Notes: generated by a model not told the origin, from the letters alone. A stretch of 64,000 nucleotides of DNA from Adiantum capillus-veneris (GCA_014529385.2 CM043968.1:130566018-130630017); one strand, 5' to 3'; counted from the stretch's first letter, positions 43,794-57,398 are shown. Translations and numbers: made by a program.

Positions 43794-45370
43794 ATGGCTG
43801 ACAATAGTAAAGAGAGTGAAATTAATGTTGATAACTTTGATTTTGCTAATGAGCAAGCTACTAATGATGCCCCGATGCTTGTTATCTATCTTGTTTCTAG
43901 GCTTCAACAAGCCATGGGCAATCCATCCCTCCAAAGTGAAGTGCAACGGCAGCTTCGTGCTCATGGGATTCTCCAAGCTCCCCACCATGATGAGAGAACA
44001 CCTAGGAAGCCTCCTTGCAAGACTTCCAAAAGAGGTCTCTCTCTGATTCGGGAATAAGAAGAGGATCCCTATGAAGGGCTTAGAAATTTTCTCCTTGATG
44101 ACTTATCTCCTTCTCAAAGGAGAATTCAAGAGCCTCCACCGAAGGAACGAGAAAGAAGTGAGTCTCCTGCCACCTCGACGGAGATGGCTCCACAAAGATG
44201 GCGGGCTAAACGCTCTCCATCACCTCCAAAAATGGAGAAGACCATCACATACTTCTCCACACTATACTTCAAAGAGGGATGACAAAAACCAAGAGAAGAA
44301 AAAGGCGAGAAAGAGGACATTCTCTTCTCCATCTTCTTCATCCTCTTCCTTTTATGAAAGTGATGGTCAAGACAACTAAGATCAAGGCAAGAAAAAGGCG
44401 AGAAACAGGTCACCCTCTTCTCCATCTTCCTCAAATTTTTCATCTTTTAAAGAAAGTGATGGTGCAACCTTTGAACCATCAAAAAGAAGAGGCCATAGGA
44501 AATCCTATGCCGCATGGAAGAGGTCATCCAAGCTCACTCTTTCCTTACCTATGATGGCACTTTTGGTGCTACGGACAAATTCTTGGCCTTTATCCAACAA
44601 TTTGATGCGGCGTTCATAGATGAGGGCTTCACGGAGTCCTCTAAGCTACGCCATGTAGCTATGCACTTTCAAAAGTCCACCAAACAATGGTGGTCTAGCC
44701 TACGGGCCAATGGTGAAGCTCCACGAACATGGAAAGCTTTAAGAGATTCCATTATGAAGCAGTTTTTGGCCACCAATGCCAAAGACAAAGTAATCACCGA
44801 ATGGCGAAGCTTGAAGCTCTCTCCCTATGAATCCATCCACAAATATGTAGACATGTTTTGGGACCTACCACTCAAAGCCACTGTCTTCAAGAAGTTGGAT
44901 TTTGGAGAGCAAAAGCAGCAATTTTGTGCGGGCTTAATCGAAGAAATGGTGGAGTATGTCAACTCCCAAAGGCCACACACCATATCGGCGGTAATACATT
45001 CATACTATGGTGGCCTCTTGAATCAATTTCCAAACAGGGTCTCTAAGCCCCCTGAAAACAAGGGTTCCAATGAGCCTAAGGGGAAGGAAAATGTCCAAAA
45101 GTATCCTAAAGGCAACTCCAATAAAGCTAAAGAGAGGGGAGTTTATAAAGTCAAAAATAAACTCTCTCCTGAAGAGCTTGAGCGTTATCGCAAGGATAAT
45201 CAGTGTTTCAAGTGCGGCGAACAAGGGCATGCGTACCATGGTTGTCCTCAAAAGAACAACCGCCATGATCCTCCTAGAGCTACCTTGGTCAAAATCCAAG
45301 AGGAGGAAACTCACCACAAAGGATCTCCTCTATTCCATGCTTGGGAAAAGGTAAGAGAACATGATGCTTT
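43794..45370 (+). pseudogene. G3 gag
   Basis: Starts MADNSKESEINVDNFDF with VIYLVSRLQQAMGNPSLQSE, then a Ser/Arg/Lys-rich region in mixed frames. The retrotransposon-gag domain is open from about 44514 (FLAFIQQFDAAFIDEG, HFQKSTKQWWSSLRANGEAP, WRSLKLSPYESIHKYVDMF) and the zinc knuckle CFKCGEQGHAYHGC is at 45204-45245. It runs into the protease in the same frame. Stops between 44057 and 44514 break it. It would form the particle core. Confidence 0.82.
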
Positions 45371-46140
45371 TATTCTCTTTGACCCCGGTTCTACTCACAA
45401 ACAATTTTATATCTATAGAGTTGGCCACCAAGCTAGGCATACAAGCCTACGAGATGGGAGATGTCCTACCTACAGAAGGTGCTTTCAAGGGGCAAGAAGC
45501 TTCAGTCACTCCCTTAATCGGGAAATTGAGGCTCCATGTCCAGATCTATGTGGACAAAGAGGACTTCTTTATCTCTCCTCTCAAACATGAGGATGTAATC
45601 CTAGGGGCACCATGGTTTGATTGCATGGCTGCCAATGTTAAATTCCTTGAAAGGAGAATCTCCTTTAAGTTCAGGGAAAAAGATATGTATATAGATGCTA
45701 AGGAAATGGGTAACACTATACCCATTGTACATACACAAGCTTTCAACAAGTCAATAAAGAGCTCTATTTCTATGTACATGATTTTTGTTAAAGATTCTCA
45801 AAATGAACCTAATGTTTTAACAAAAGAAAATATACACAATCAAAAGGAATTAGAGTTATCCAATTTTCTCAAGGGGTTTCAAGATGTCTTTATTGACGAC
45901 ATCCCTTGTGAGCTACCTCCTAAACGAGGCAATGATGACCATGCAATTGAACTTCTTCCAGGAAGTTCACTCTCAAGGGGTTTCAAGATGTCTTTATTGA
46001 CGACATCCCTTGTCAGCTACCTCCTAAACGAGGCAATGATGACCCTGCAATTGAACTTCTTCCATGAAGTTCACCGCCTAACAAACCTCCTTATAGAGTT
46101 TCTCAAGCTCAACAAGAGGAGATTTGCAGCAAGTGCATGA
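45371..46140 (+). pseudogene. G3 protease and RT lead-in
   Basis: A retropepsin-like segment with LFDPGSTH (D-P-G at 45381-45389, a variant I recall from plant chromoviruses), a frameshift about 10 bases later, and the strand VILGAPWFD near 45595. Further on there is a ~100-bp direct duplication (45873-45972 and 45976-46073) covering the FQDVFIDDIPCELPPKRGND segment that normally precedes the RT, which throws the second copy out of frame. Confidence 0.75.
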
Positions 46141-47520
46141 GTTAGTTGAGAAGGGCATGGTTAGGCCTAGCTCATCTCCATTTTGTTCTCCTGTGCTACT
46201 AGTGCAAAATAAAGATGGCACATATCATATGTGTGTCGACTATCGAGCACTAAATAGGATCACTATCAAGAATAGGTTTCCCGTTCCACCGGTAGAAGAC
46301 CTATTTGATAAGCTACAAGGGTCCACCTTCATCAGTAGGATTGACCTAAAAAGTGGCTATCATCAAATAAGAATAGTTGATCAAGACATTTTAAAGACCG
46401 CATTTCACACTATGTTTGGTCTTTATGAATACATTGGCATGCCTTTTGGCTTGACCAATGCACCAGCCACATTCAACCGCTTGATGGAGAAGCTATTCAG
46501 GCCTCACCGAATGTTTACTGGAGTGTTCTTTGATGATATCATCATCTACTCTAATTCATTAGACGAACACAAGCGACACCTCCAGGTAATATTTCAAGTT
46601 CTAAGAGACAATAAACTTTATGTTAATTGAAAGAAAAGTGAATTTTTCTTACAAGAGATTCAGTATTTAGGTCACATTATCTCTCAAGATGGCATCCAAA
46701 TGGATCCATCAAAGTTAGAGGTAATAAAAGGATGGCCTAAACCAAAGAATCTTCATGAGTTAGGAAGCTTTATAGGTATGTGCGTATACTATAGATGCTT
46801 CATAGAAAAGTTCTCACTAATAGCAGGACCATTACATGACCTAACAAAGAAAAACATTAGGTACACATGGTCTGCCAAAGAGAACAATGCTTTCGAACAA
46901 CTTATCTCTCAACATGTGCTTACACTATCGGATCTCTCAAAGCCATTTGAGGTCCAATGTGATGCTTGTGGTGATTGCCTTGGAGCTGTTTTGCTTCAAG
47001 AAGGGCACGCCATAGGCTATGAAAGTCGAAGGCTCGACCCTGTTGAGCAAGCTCTATGCATATATGAAAAGGAACTCCTTGCAGTTCTACATGCCTTAGA
47101 CTCATGGAAGCACTATTTATTGGGGACTCCTTTCATTCTGTGAACGGATCACCAAAGTCTTAAGTACTTCATGACGCAAACCATGATCTCCAACAAACAA
47201 ATGAGGTGGGCAATTTTCCTTTCTCAATTTCATTTTCATATTGCTCACGTTGCTGGCAAGCATAATCAAGTAGCCGATGCACTCTCAAGACGGCCGAGAG
47301 TGAATGCGGTTTCCATAGCAACTCAGCATGATCTATCTTTTATGATAGATCAATATGCTATTGATCCCGATTTCAGAGATGTGATTTCAGCCCTTGCACT
47401 AGGGAAGAAAGAGGAACCATTTATTTTACAAGATGGTTATCTTCTCTACGGCAATAGACTATGCGTTACTAGCTCACTACGTGAGAAAGTAATGTATGAA
47501 TCTCATGCTCCTCCTTACGG
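46124..47520 (+). pseudogene. G3 reverse transcriptase and RNase H
   Basis: One frame with two stops (46628, 47141). RT: VRPSSSPFCSPVLLV, HMCVDYRALNRITIKNRFPV, FISRIDLKSGYHQIR (first Asp), GMPFGLTNAPATF and GVFFDDIIIYS (catalytic Asp pair). The connection has YLGHIISQDGIQ. RNase H: FEVQCDACGDCLGAVLLQ, YEKELLAVLHAL, DHQSLKYFMTQ and HNQVADALSRR. All catalytic residues are recognisable. Reads RNA to DNA and degrades the RNA strand. A closely related fragment is at 12720-13140. Confidence 0.9.
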
Positions 47521-48791
47521 GTCATAGAGGGATTCAGTCTACCCTAAAGGGAATTGAAACATATTTCTATTGGCCTACCATGAAGGCGAACATACAAGAG
47601 TATGTTTCTAAATGTGTGGTATGCCAAAAGACAAAATTTGATAGAGGGAAGCAACCTGGATTGCTTCAACCCTTGCCAATCCCTAATTCACCATGGGAGA
47701 GCATATCCATGGATTTTATCTTTGGATTGCCTAAGTCTATCCATGGGAATAAGAGAATATGGACGATAGTAGACAGGTTCAGTAAACAAGCTCATTGTAT
47801 ACCTTTCAAAAAGACTATCAAAGCCCATCAAATGGCAACCCTCTTCATTTCACAAATTTTGAAGTACCATGGCTTGCCAATGTCCATAGTGTCAGATAGA
47901 GATCCTGGAATGACCAGTAATTTCTGGAAGGGTCTCTTTGAGAATTTAGGAACAAGGCTAAACTTCTCTTCGGCCTATCACCCGCAAACGGATGGCCAAA
48001 GTGAAATGGCTAACCTAACAATTCTCGATCTACTAAAAGCCTATGTAAAATAAGTAGATCAAAGATCCCAATGGGAGAAGTACTTACCCTTAGTGGAGTA
48101 TGCCTACAATAACAATGTACATACTTCCACGGGAAAAGCACCTTTTGAGGTAATTGAGGGAAGATCAAAAAGTCCCTTGTTACTTAAGCTACACGGGAAG
48201 ATCTTCGCTGCAGATGAGTACAGCTGAGACCTACAAAAATCTTTCCAAAAGATTAAGATGCTATCTCTATCTCAAAACAAAGGCAAAAGGATAATGCTGA
48301 CAAGCACAGAAGATCCCAAGCCTTTAAAGAAAATGATTGGGTCTTACTCAAAATTTCCCAAGGCTCGATTAAGGCACACAATGGGCAAGAATCCTACAGG
48401 ACACCAAAAGTACTACGCTAAGTTAGCAAAAAGTTACTATGGTCCCTTCCAGATTCTTAGGCCAATCAATGAGATGGCCTATCAACTCAAGTTTCCCAAC
48501 CATTGGCTCATACACAATGCTTTCCATGTGAGCCTACTAAAGCCTTACAAAGGAGAGCCACCTCAAGAACCAACTATTAAAGACCCACCAGAGATCGAGG
48601 AACAAGAAGAGGTGCTGCAGCCCGAGTCCATTCTCCGACATGAAGACAAGGTACTAAGAGGTGGTAAGACTATCCGAGGACATCTTATTAAGTTTAAGAA
48701 TTATCCTTTTGAAGATGCTAGTTGGATGCAAGGCATACAATTAAAGGATAACCTAAACCTTGTCAATGCTTACAATGCTTCCCAAGAGTAA
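47496..48791 (+). pseudogene. G3 integrase with C-terminal chromodomain
   Basis: A frameshift near 47515 separates it from RNase H. The zinc module includes HRGIQSTLKGIETYFYWP and CVVCQKTK. The core has SMDFIFGLP (Asp), SIVSDRDPGM (Asp) and HPQTDGQSEM (Glu). Stops at 48051 and 48225 follow. The GPY region is KSYYGPFQILRPI, then HNAFHVSLLKPYKG and a chromodomain-like end (PESILRHEDKVLRGGKTIRG, KFKNYPFEDASW, about 48605-48790). The chromodomain places it among chromoviruses and would target insertion to marked chromatin. Confidence 0.87.
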
Positions 48792-49129
48792 GCAAATGTA
48801 AAAATGTTAAAAATGAACAAAGTTATTGTCTTACAAGACTCTCTTTTTCTTTGTTGTGCACAAAAATGAAGTAGTATGCATGCTTAGATCAAGTTTGCGG
48901 AGACGACGTCTCCCGAACACCAAGTAGATCTTGTCACTCTACTATGGAAGATTGATAGGACTAATGTGCAGACATGCTTACGGCAGCCCCAGGCTCTCAA
49001 GCACCAAATGGACTAGTCATCCATTCTGGAACGATGTCATAGGGTAACATAGGGATCCTCTACCGCTAAGAAAAAGGACTCATGAATATGCTTTATCTTC
49101 TCTACACCATATTCGAGGACGACTATGAT

Positions 49130-49145
49130 TTCAAGAGAGAGTTAA
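49130..49145 (+). other. Polypurine tract of G3
   Basis: TTTCAAGAGAGAGTTA lies just before the LTR start TGTCATAATAATC. Weak compared with the G-rich tracts of the other elements. Confidence 0.45.
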
Positions 49146-50733
49146 TGTCATAATAATCAATATCTAATTCTCCTAAATGATTTTCTCATGTTAAACTGAT
49201 CATTTAATATGGGGAAGTGCCAGGGGAGAAAAAGCTAGAATATTGGTTAAGTTAGCAGACCGGCCACAGTAGGGATCCAAAGGAGGGAAAATAGGGATCC
49301 AAAGGGGGGGCCATCTGCAAAAGAGCTATGTGCAACAATGGGCTTAAAAGACCTTAAGGTTCATCCCATTAAGACTTCCAAAATGCTAAGGTTCGAAAAT
49401 TCAAAGGTTGTGTCCAAAGGTCAACTTTAGGGAAAATTGGATGCTTTGTGTGTGTTCCAAAAGTCTTCGTCAAGCCCTACATAGGAGGGGGTGAGCCCAA
49501 GAATTAGGGGATGAGAGAGAAACTCATACACACCCACACAAGCTCCCTTTGTACACAAGGGAAAAGAGGGACACATGTCAGCTCCCTAGCCCAGATGCCC
49601 ACAAGGTGTACCCAATTCCTATTGGATGGCCTTGGAGGTGGACCAATGAGAATTAGGCTAGAGTAAATATAGTTTAATCAATTTAAAAACACTTAATAAA
49701 AGAACCAATAAGAATTAAGCTCTCTAGAATACTATTGGACAGTCTCCCAAGGGGACCAATGAGCATTCAGCAGCCCAATGGCTTGCCTGATTCTTATTGG
49801 CCAGGAGGCAAAGGGATCCAATGAGAGTTTAGTTGAATTATTAAATTACCTAAAGCTCTCACAAAAGGGAAAAGGGGGACACATGTCAGAAGGCTATCAC
49901 TTATGCTGCTTAATTACCATTGACTAAGCCTGGGGAGGTCCAATAGGATGCTAGCAAGAGCAAATAGCAAGAGGGGTCGACCAAGAGAGAGAGGGGCTGA
50001 TTTTTCAAAGGCATTATCACCTACACACTCACACTAGCTCATGTGTGAAGTAAACAAGACTCTCTCTCCTTCTCAAGCTTTAATGGAAAGCTTATCACAT
50101 ACTCCAAGCTGGTGAGAAGGGAGGCCTACACCAACAACTCTTGGCTTTGTGATGCAAATCCAACCAAGAGCCAAGCTTCAATGCATGCTCATCTCCTCTA
50201 CCATGCTAATTACTAAGCTAAGCTATGCTAATATGAGTGATTATGTGAGGAGATGTACATCTTTCTCGTAAGAATACTCCTTCTTCCTTTCAATATACTC
50301 TCATACCCCGCTACCTCTCACCATCTTCGAAGGTGTGTGAGGTCTTGGGTCTGAGACCCTGAGGGAATTGATGTTGTGTTTGATAAGTGTTTTGCGTAGT
50401 GCATGAAGTTTCCACCTTCATTGCACTAGCTAGTATTGAAGGAACACAAGAAATTGTATTGTAAAATGTCTCTCTTGATGGGAGAAACCATAATACAAAG
50501 CCTTTTGGAGGGGGGACCGGCTCCATGAAAATCCGGCCCTCCACTGTTGTCAATTGCTTAATTTCTCTCTCTTTTGAAGTATTGTTCATGCTATTCAACT
50601 AGGTGTTATGCTTTTTGTTGCTTTCTCCACCCAAGCACTCTTGTTATTATCATTAGGAATCCATTCTAATGAAATTCTCTCTATGTTCATGCTATTTTCC
50701 GCTACACACAAGTTACTAGGCCATTAAATGTTA
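49146..50733 (+). repeat. 3' LTR of G3
   Basis: 1,588 bp, homologous to 41756-43374 with scattered substitutions and shorter internal GA and CA tracts. It starts TGTCATAATAATC. The end reads AAATGTTA then GAGAGA, so the last CA is missing and the GA microsatellite begins at once. Confidence 0.9.
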
Positions 50734-51877
50734 GAGAGAGAGAGAGAGAGAGAGAGAGATGGGGAAAAAGAGTGAAGATAATAGGGTTAAAGGTAGAGAG
50801 GTGGAGGTAGAGAGAGTTAGTAAACATAGGGAAAAAGAGTAAAGATAGGGTGTGGTGAAGAATACGTTGGGAGAGGTGAGAGAGGGGGAAAGAGAAATAG
50901 AGAGGAATAGAGGTAAAACTAGAAAGAAGATATTTTCAAAAAAAATTATCTCTACAGACGATAGAATGGAAACTGCGCGCAAATATAGTTCATTGTTAAA
51001 CTTCTTTCCAAAAAACAATAATATTTTATTGTGATACCACATGTTTTAAAATACTAGTGTCACTTTATATTCTTCTCTCTCATAAAGAATCCTCTTACCA
51101 TGAAATTCTTCTCAATAACCTTATGTAGGCGATAGTGAATTTTCACCTTGTATAATATATAAAGGTGTCGTAGAAAGGGTTAATTTAGGGATATTTCATG
51201 CACATATGTGACGTGACCCTACTATTACTACGTAAACCCCCTCAAGATAATGACCACAATAAATTGAGCCTAGATAATGAATAGTAGGTGAGAATAGAGT
51301 AAATCCATGCTCATAATGACATATAGCATGAGGGTCCATGATAACAACAGCTCGTGAGACCCCAAAACCAAGCCCCCTTTCGGAAAGAGCTTGAAAATGT
51401 CCAAAAGCATTCTCTTAGTCTCACCCAATGAATATGCAAAACTTTACATGCTCCTCCTCCTCGAGTCGAAACCACTTCCCCATGAGGTTATGGGTGTGGA
51501 GAGAGTTGTGTACATGATAATGATGCACCTAAGTTTGTCACATCGATTTCCTAGAATAGCATAAGAAGTAACAAAATTCAAAAGAGTCGCACAAGTAAAT
51601 TATTAAGCTCGGATGAATGCAAAACATCAAGTTCCCTTCGAGGTGAGAAGGCATTGGGACACTATGGAAGAGCCCCTTAGTGTTGAGAATCATAACCTAC
51701 TTGAGTGCTCAACTTTTATCAATTCAATCTCGCTTGCCTGATATTTTTAACTGCTGGCACCCTCATACCCACAGGTCTCATGCATCGAGAGTCATTTTTC
51801 AACTCAGCATAGAGCATGTGACACGTTTCATTTGGCCCCATAGGTCATAGTTGACCTTCAAAATTAATAAGACAATC

Positions 51878-51909
<32 letters not shown>

Positions 51910-51912
51910 TAT

Positions 51913-52005
<93 letters not shown>

Positions 52006-52121
52006 CCTCTTGGGATTCCTACTACGACGCTTAAAGAACACCTTTTTCCTGCATCACATGTTGCCTTCTCGTTAGTACGTAATCCCCACACCCTGCATAA
52101 CATGCTAGCTCAAACGTTCTT
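50734..52121. repeat. Array copy 1, right half
   Basis: Continues the unit interrupted by G3: (GA)n, ATGGGGAAAAAGAGTGAAG, AGAGAGAAATAGAG-type purine-rich sequence, the LINE fragment (51385-51570), C30 (51879-51908) and (CT)n to 52002, then CAAGCCTCTTGGGATTCC. Compared with copies 2 and 3 it lacks ~70 bp between two GA tracts, at the place where G3 sits, and keeps ~95 bp near 51040-51165 that they lack. Confidence 0.85.
51385..51900 (+). mobile_element. LINE C-terminal fragment in array copy 1
   Basis: A short reading, SLKMSKSILLVSPNEYAKLY, then LLLLESKPLPHEVMGVERV and SHRFPRIA, matches the LINE protein at 13420-13610 (ENVQKRFL..., LLLLESRSLPVEVMGME). The 3' end CCCCATAGGTCATAGTTGACC and AATTAATAAGAC tail precede the C run. 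Repeated at 54625-55129 and 57920-58427. Confidence 0.65.
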
Positions 52122-54048
52122 GGGCAATCAAACAAAGTGCATGTTTTTGTCTAGTCTAAATTGCCTCATTCCCCACAAGGGCACCAAATGTTTCAGGGCT
52201 CTCTAACCACACCATATCTAATGCAATAAAGTGAGAATCGCATATAAAATTGTCAATCCATGGAATGTAGTTGACCCAACTAGTGCATTGGGGGTACAAG
52301 AGGTCATCAATCTTTGATGATTGTCAGTCACAAAAGGCTAGGGCTTCCTCTATCGAGCCCAACTGCATGTTTCATCGAGTTAAAGTGCTCTAAAAATAAC
52401 CAAACCCAAATAAGTAGGCAAAACCTAATAAGACCTCCCTACAATTTCAAATTCTCAAACCAATGCAGGAGGCAAGCACTAAAAAGGAAAATTAATTTCT
52501 GGTGAGAACTTGGTGGTTGGGTACTAATGGCCAACTCCAAAAGGATGCTCAAATGTGGTAGATACTAAGAAGAAAGGTGGGAGAGGTGATGAGCCTATTG
52601 ATTTGGTGCCTACTACATGCCAATTTTCAATTGAGATGAGTGTATTATCATGGTGTCTCTCCATGGTATACCTCTCCTAGTGGATTGATTTCTTTGCGTG
52701 GTTTGTTCTCTAAGGTATAGTTACATAATTTTTCATGTTGTTACAATGAATTTCAAGCGTTCCTCTCAAAGAAAAAAGCAAAGATTGAGGCCGAGAGGAA
52801 GAAGCGTTTCGATAAGGCCACAAGAGTGGACGAGGAGTGGCTCAAACATAAGAACTACAAGTACGAAGACAAGTTGCAATGACTTACAAGCTCTAAAATC
52901 TCTCCTAATCGAATTTGAATGCAACTAAGTGTATATTTGTTCTTGTTCAATGCTTTCTTAAAGTTTAAGTGGTGATTCATTTTAAGAAGAAAATATCATT
53001 GCATCTTACAAGTCTGACAAAATCCAAAGACCCCCAATGCCCTCACTTTCAAGATTATAAGGCCTTGGAAATCTACATGAAAAAAGAGACATATTGGGGT
53101 TGGCATCAGTGACTTAAGTGTATATTTGTTCTTGTTCAATGCTTTCCTAAACTTTGAGTGATGATTCATTTTAGGAAGAAAATATTATTGCATCTTACGA
53201 GTCTGCCATATTGGGTTGGCATCAGTGACTATGGGGTTGGCATTAGTGACCATGTATCTATGTGACTATGTTGGCATTAGGGACTATGTGACTATGGTTG
53301 GCATGTGGCTATGTTGGTTTGGGAGTTATTGTGAGACCACCTGGTGTGACTTCAGAGGTTTATTCTTGGCATGTGACTATGTTAGTTCATTCTTCGCTAT
53401 GAAATCTTTCCTTTAAAATCCACGTGGATGTCCCACAGAAGGTGGATTGTAAATGAAATTGAATAGGACAAGCTTATGCAAAGGAAACTTGTGTAGGAGA
53501 TTGCATGCATGTACTAATTTCATATTATGTGAATGCCTTTGTTTTGGATTCAAAATGCTTATGCTTTGTCTTTTTCTAACGTTTTACTTCTGGCCTATAG
53601 TTTGTGCGCATGTTTTGTCTTAGACAAGCTGCAATTATGCTATGTTGCATTGCAAAAGCTCAAAAAAATAGAACTACTTGCAAAAGCATGAAGGAAGAAG
53701 CTCGCAAAGTAAAATCCCTGATTGGAATGTGGTATTTGCATCAAGCACATGTATACCATTTTCTAAATTGTCTAATTCACTTGAAAGCAATCCAATATGT
53801 TACCAAAAGGACTATAAAATTTAGTTTTGGTCTAGCGCCATAGCTAGATGCATATTCATGTGGATATATTCGCTCTTGATGACCTTGTAGAAGCAATTTC
53901 TTCATCTCTCAACACAATGAAAACAAGAATGGTGGATATCATCCACCAAATGGTTTTCATGTGACTAAGCAAGGCTAATGGGGTTATGTAGCAAAAAAAT
54001 AGATTAATCAAGAAAATTAATCTACATAAGTTTATTCACACATATGAC

Positions 54049-54095
<47 letters not shown>

Positions 54096-54153
54096 AGGGA
54101 AGGGAGGAAGGTTAAAAGACTTGACAATAATAGAGAGCCCGATTGGTTAAGGG

Positions 54154-54212
<59 letters not shown>

Positions 54213-55147
54213 GGAAAAAGAGTGAAGATAATAGGGTTAAAGGTAGAGAGGTGGAGGTAGAGAGAGTTAGTAAAGATAGGGAAAAACAGTAAAGATAGTG
54301 TGTGGGGAAGAATAGGTTGCGAGAGGTGAGAGAGAGGGAAAGAGAAATAGAGAGGAATAGAGGTAAAACTAGGGAGAAGATATTTTTAAAGAAATTATCT
54401 CTACAAACAAACGATAGAATGGAGGAAAGGGTTAATTTAGGGATATTTCATGCACATATGTGACGTGACCCTACTATTACTACGTAAACCCCCTCAAGAT
54501 AATGACCACAATAAATTGAGCCTAGATAATGAATAGTAGGTGAGAATAGAGTAAATCCATGCTCATAATGACACATAGCATGAGGGTCCATGATAACAAC
54601 AGCTCGTGAGGCCCCAAAACCAAGCCCCTTTCGAAAAGAGCTTGAAAATGTCCAAAAGAATTCTCTTAGTCTCACCCAATGAATATACAAAACTTTACAT
54701 GCTCCTCCTCCTCGAGTCGAAACCACTTCCCCATGAGGTTATGGGAGTGGAGAGAGTTGTGTACATGATAATGATGCACCTAAGTTTGTCACATCGATTT
54801 CCTAGAATAGCATAAGAAGTAACAAAATTCAAAAGAGTCGCACAAGTAAATTATTAAGCTCGGATGAATGCAAAACATCAAGTTCCCTTCGAGGTGAGAA
54901 GGCATTGGGACACTATGGAAGAGCCCCTTAGTGTTGAGAATCATAACCTACTTGAGTGCTCAACTTTTATCAATTCAATCTCGCTTGCCTGATATTTTTA
55001 ACTGCTGGCACCCTCATACCCACAGGTCTCATGCATCGAGAGTCATTTTTCAACTCAGCATAGAGCATGTGACACGTTTCATTTGGCCCCATAGGTCATA
55101 GTTGACCTTCAAAATTAATAAGACAATCTCCCCCCCCCCCCCCCCCC

Positions 55148-55235
<88 letters not shown>

Positions 55236-55351
55236 CCTCTTGGGATTCCTACTACGACGCTTAAAGAACACCTTTTTCCTGCATCACATGTTGCCTTCTC
55301 GTTAGTGCGTAATCCCCACACCCTGCATAGCATGCTAGCTCAAACGTTCTG
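52122..55351. repeat. Array copy 2
   Basis: 3,230-bp unit. Contains GCACCAAATGTTTC near 52180, the charged 43-codon frame altered by a Trp (EEWLKHKN) near 52835, two (GA)n tracts (54051-54086 and 54158-54208), LINE fragment at 54625, C19 (55130-55148) and (CT)41 (55151-55232). Nearly identical to copy 3 outside the microsatellites. Confidence 0.88.
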
Positions 55352-57350
55352 GGGCAATCAAACAAAGTACATGTTTTTGTCTAGTCTAAATTGCCTCATT
55401 CCCCACAAGGGCACCAAATGTTTCAGGGCTCTCTAACCACACCATATCTAATGCAATAAAGTGAGAATCGCATATAAAATTGTCAATCCATGGAATGTAG
55501 TTGACCCAAGTAGTGCATTGGGGGTACAAGAGGTCATCAATCTTTGATGATTGTCAGTCACAAAAGGCTAGGGCTTCCTCTATCAAGCCCAACTGCATGT
55601 TTCATCGAGTTAAAGTGCTCTAAAAATAACCAAACCCAATAAGTAGGCAAAACCTAATAAGACCTCCCTACAATCTCAAATTCTCAAACCAATGCAGGAG
55701 GAAAGCACTAAAAAGGAAAATTAATTTCTAGTGAGAACTTGGTGGTTGGGTACTAATGGCCAACTCCAACAGGATGCTCAAATGTGGTAGATACTAAGAA
55801 GAAAGGTGGGAGTGGTGATGAGCCTATTGATTTGGTGCCTACTACATGCCAATTTTCAATTGAGATGAGTGTATTATCATGGTGTCTCTCCATGGTATAC
55901 CTCTCCTAGTGGATTGATTTCTTTGCGTGTTTTGTTCTCTAAGGTATCGTTACATAATTTTTCATGTTGTTACAATGAATTTCAAGCGTTCCTCTCAAAG
56001 AAACAAGCAAAGATTGAGGCCGAGAGGAAGAAGCGTTTCGATAAGGCCACAAGAGTGGATGAGGAGCGGCTCAAAGATAAGAACTACAAGTACGAAGACA
56101 AGTTGCAATGACTTACAAGTTCTAAAATCTCTCCTAATCGAATTTGAATGCAACTAAGTGTATATTTGTTCTTGTTCAATGCTTTCTTAAAGTTTAAGTG
56201 GTGATTCATTTTAAGAAGAAAATATCATTTCATCTTACAAGTCTGACAAAATCCAAAGACCCCCAATGCCCTCACTTTCAAGATTATAAGGCCTTTGAAA
56301 TATACATGAAAAAAGAGACATATTGGGGTTGGCATCAGTGACTTAAGAGTATATTTGTTCTTGTTCAATGCTTTCTTAAAGTTTAAGTGATGATTCATTT
56401 TAGGAAAAAAATATTATTGCATCTTACGAGTCTAACAAAAGCCAAAGACCCCCAATGCCCTCAACTTCAAGATTATAAGGCATTTGAAATCTACATGAAA
56501 ACAGAGACATATTGGGTTGGCATCAATGACTATGGGGTTGGCATTAGTGACCATGTATCTATGTGACTATGTTGGCATTAGGGACTATGTGACTATGGTT
56601 GGCATGTGGCTATGTTGGTTTGGGAGTTATTGTGAGACCACCTGGTGTGACTGCAGAGGTTTATTCTTGGCATGTGACTATGTTAGTTCATTCTTCGCTA
56701 TGAAATCTTTCCTTTAAAATCCACGTGGATGTCCCACAGAAGGTGGATTGTAAATGAAATTGAATAGGACAAGCTTATGCAAAGGAAACTTGTGTAGGAG
56801 ATTGCATGCATGTACTAATTTCATATTATGTGAATGCCTTTGTTTTGGATTCAAAATGCTTATGCTTTGTCTTTTTCTAACGTTTTACTTCTGGCCTATA
56901 GTTTGTGCGCATGTTTTGTCTTAGACAAGATGCAATTATGCTATGTTGCATTGCAAAAGCTCAAAAAAATAGAACTACTTGCAAAAGCATGAAGGAAGAA
57001 GCTCGCAAAGTAAAATCCCCGATTGGAATGTGGTATTTGCATCAAGCACATGTATACCATTTTCTAAATTGTCTAATTCACTTGAAAGCAATCCAATATG
57101 TTACCAAAAGGACTATAAAATTTAGTTTTGGTCTAGCGCCATAGCTAGATGCATATTCATGTGGATATATTCGCTCTTGATGACCTTGTAGAAGCAATTT
57201 CTTCAGCTCTCAACACAATGAAAACAAGAATGGTGGATATCATCCACCAAATGGTTTTCATGTGACTAAGCAAGGCTAATGGGGTTATGTAGCAAAAAAA
57301 ATAGATTAATCAAGAAAATTAATCTACATAAGTTTATTCACACATATGAC

Positions 57351-57398
<48 letters not shown>

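Larger units (their letters stand above)
41756..50733 (+). mobile_element. Chromovirus G3 (Ty3/gypsy) inserted in array copy 1
   Basis: A 9-kb element with 1.6-kb LTRs (41756-43374; 49146-50733), gag, protease, RT-RNase H, integrase and a C-terminal chromodomain. The left flank is the (GA)n tract of the array unit and the right LTR runs directly into the (GA)n that begins the rest of the unit, so insertion was into or next to that tract. The terminal CA of the right LTR is lost, and target duplication cannot be read. The coding region has several stops and frameshifts. Confidence 0.9.

Noticed and set aside
53216-53416. 66-codon frame MASVTMGLALVTMYL... repeated at 40921 and 56517
   Set aside because: It is a translation of short imperfect repeats of GTGACTATG/GGTTGGCAT. 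The frame is kept only because the units are recent duplicates; copy 1 differs and copy 4 lacks it.
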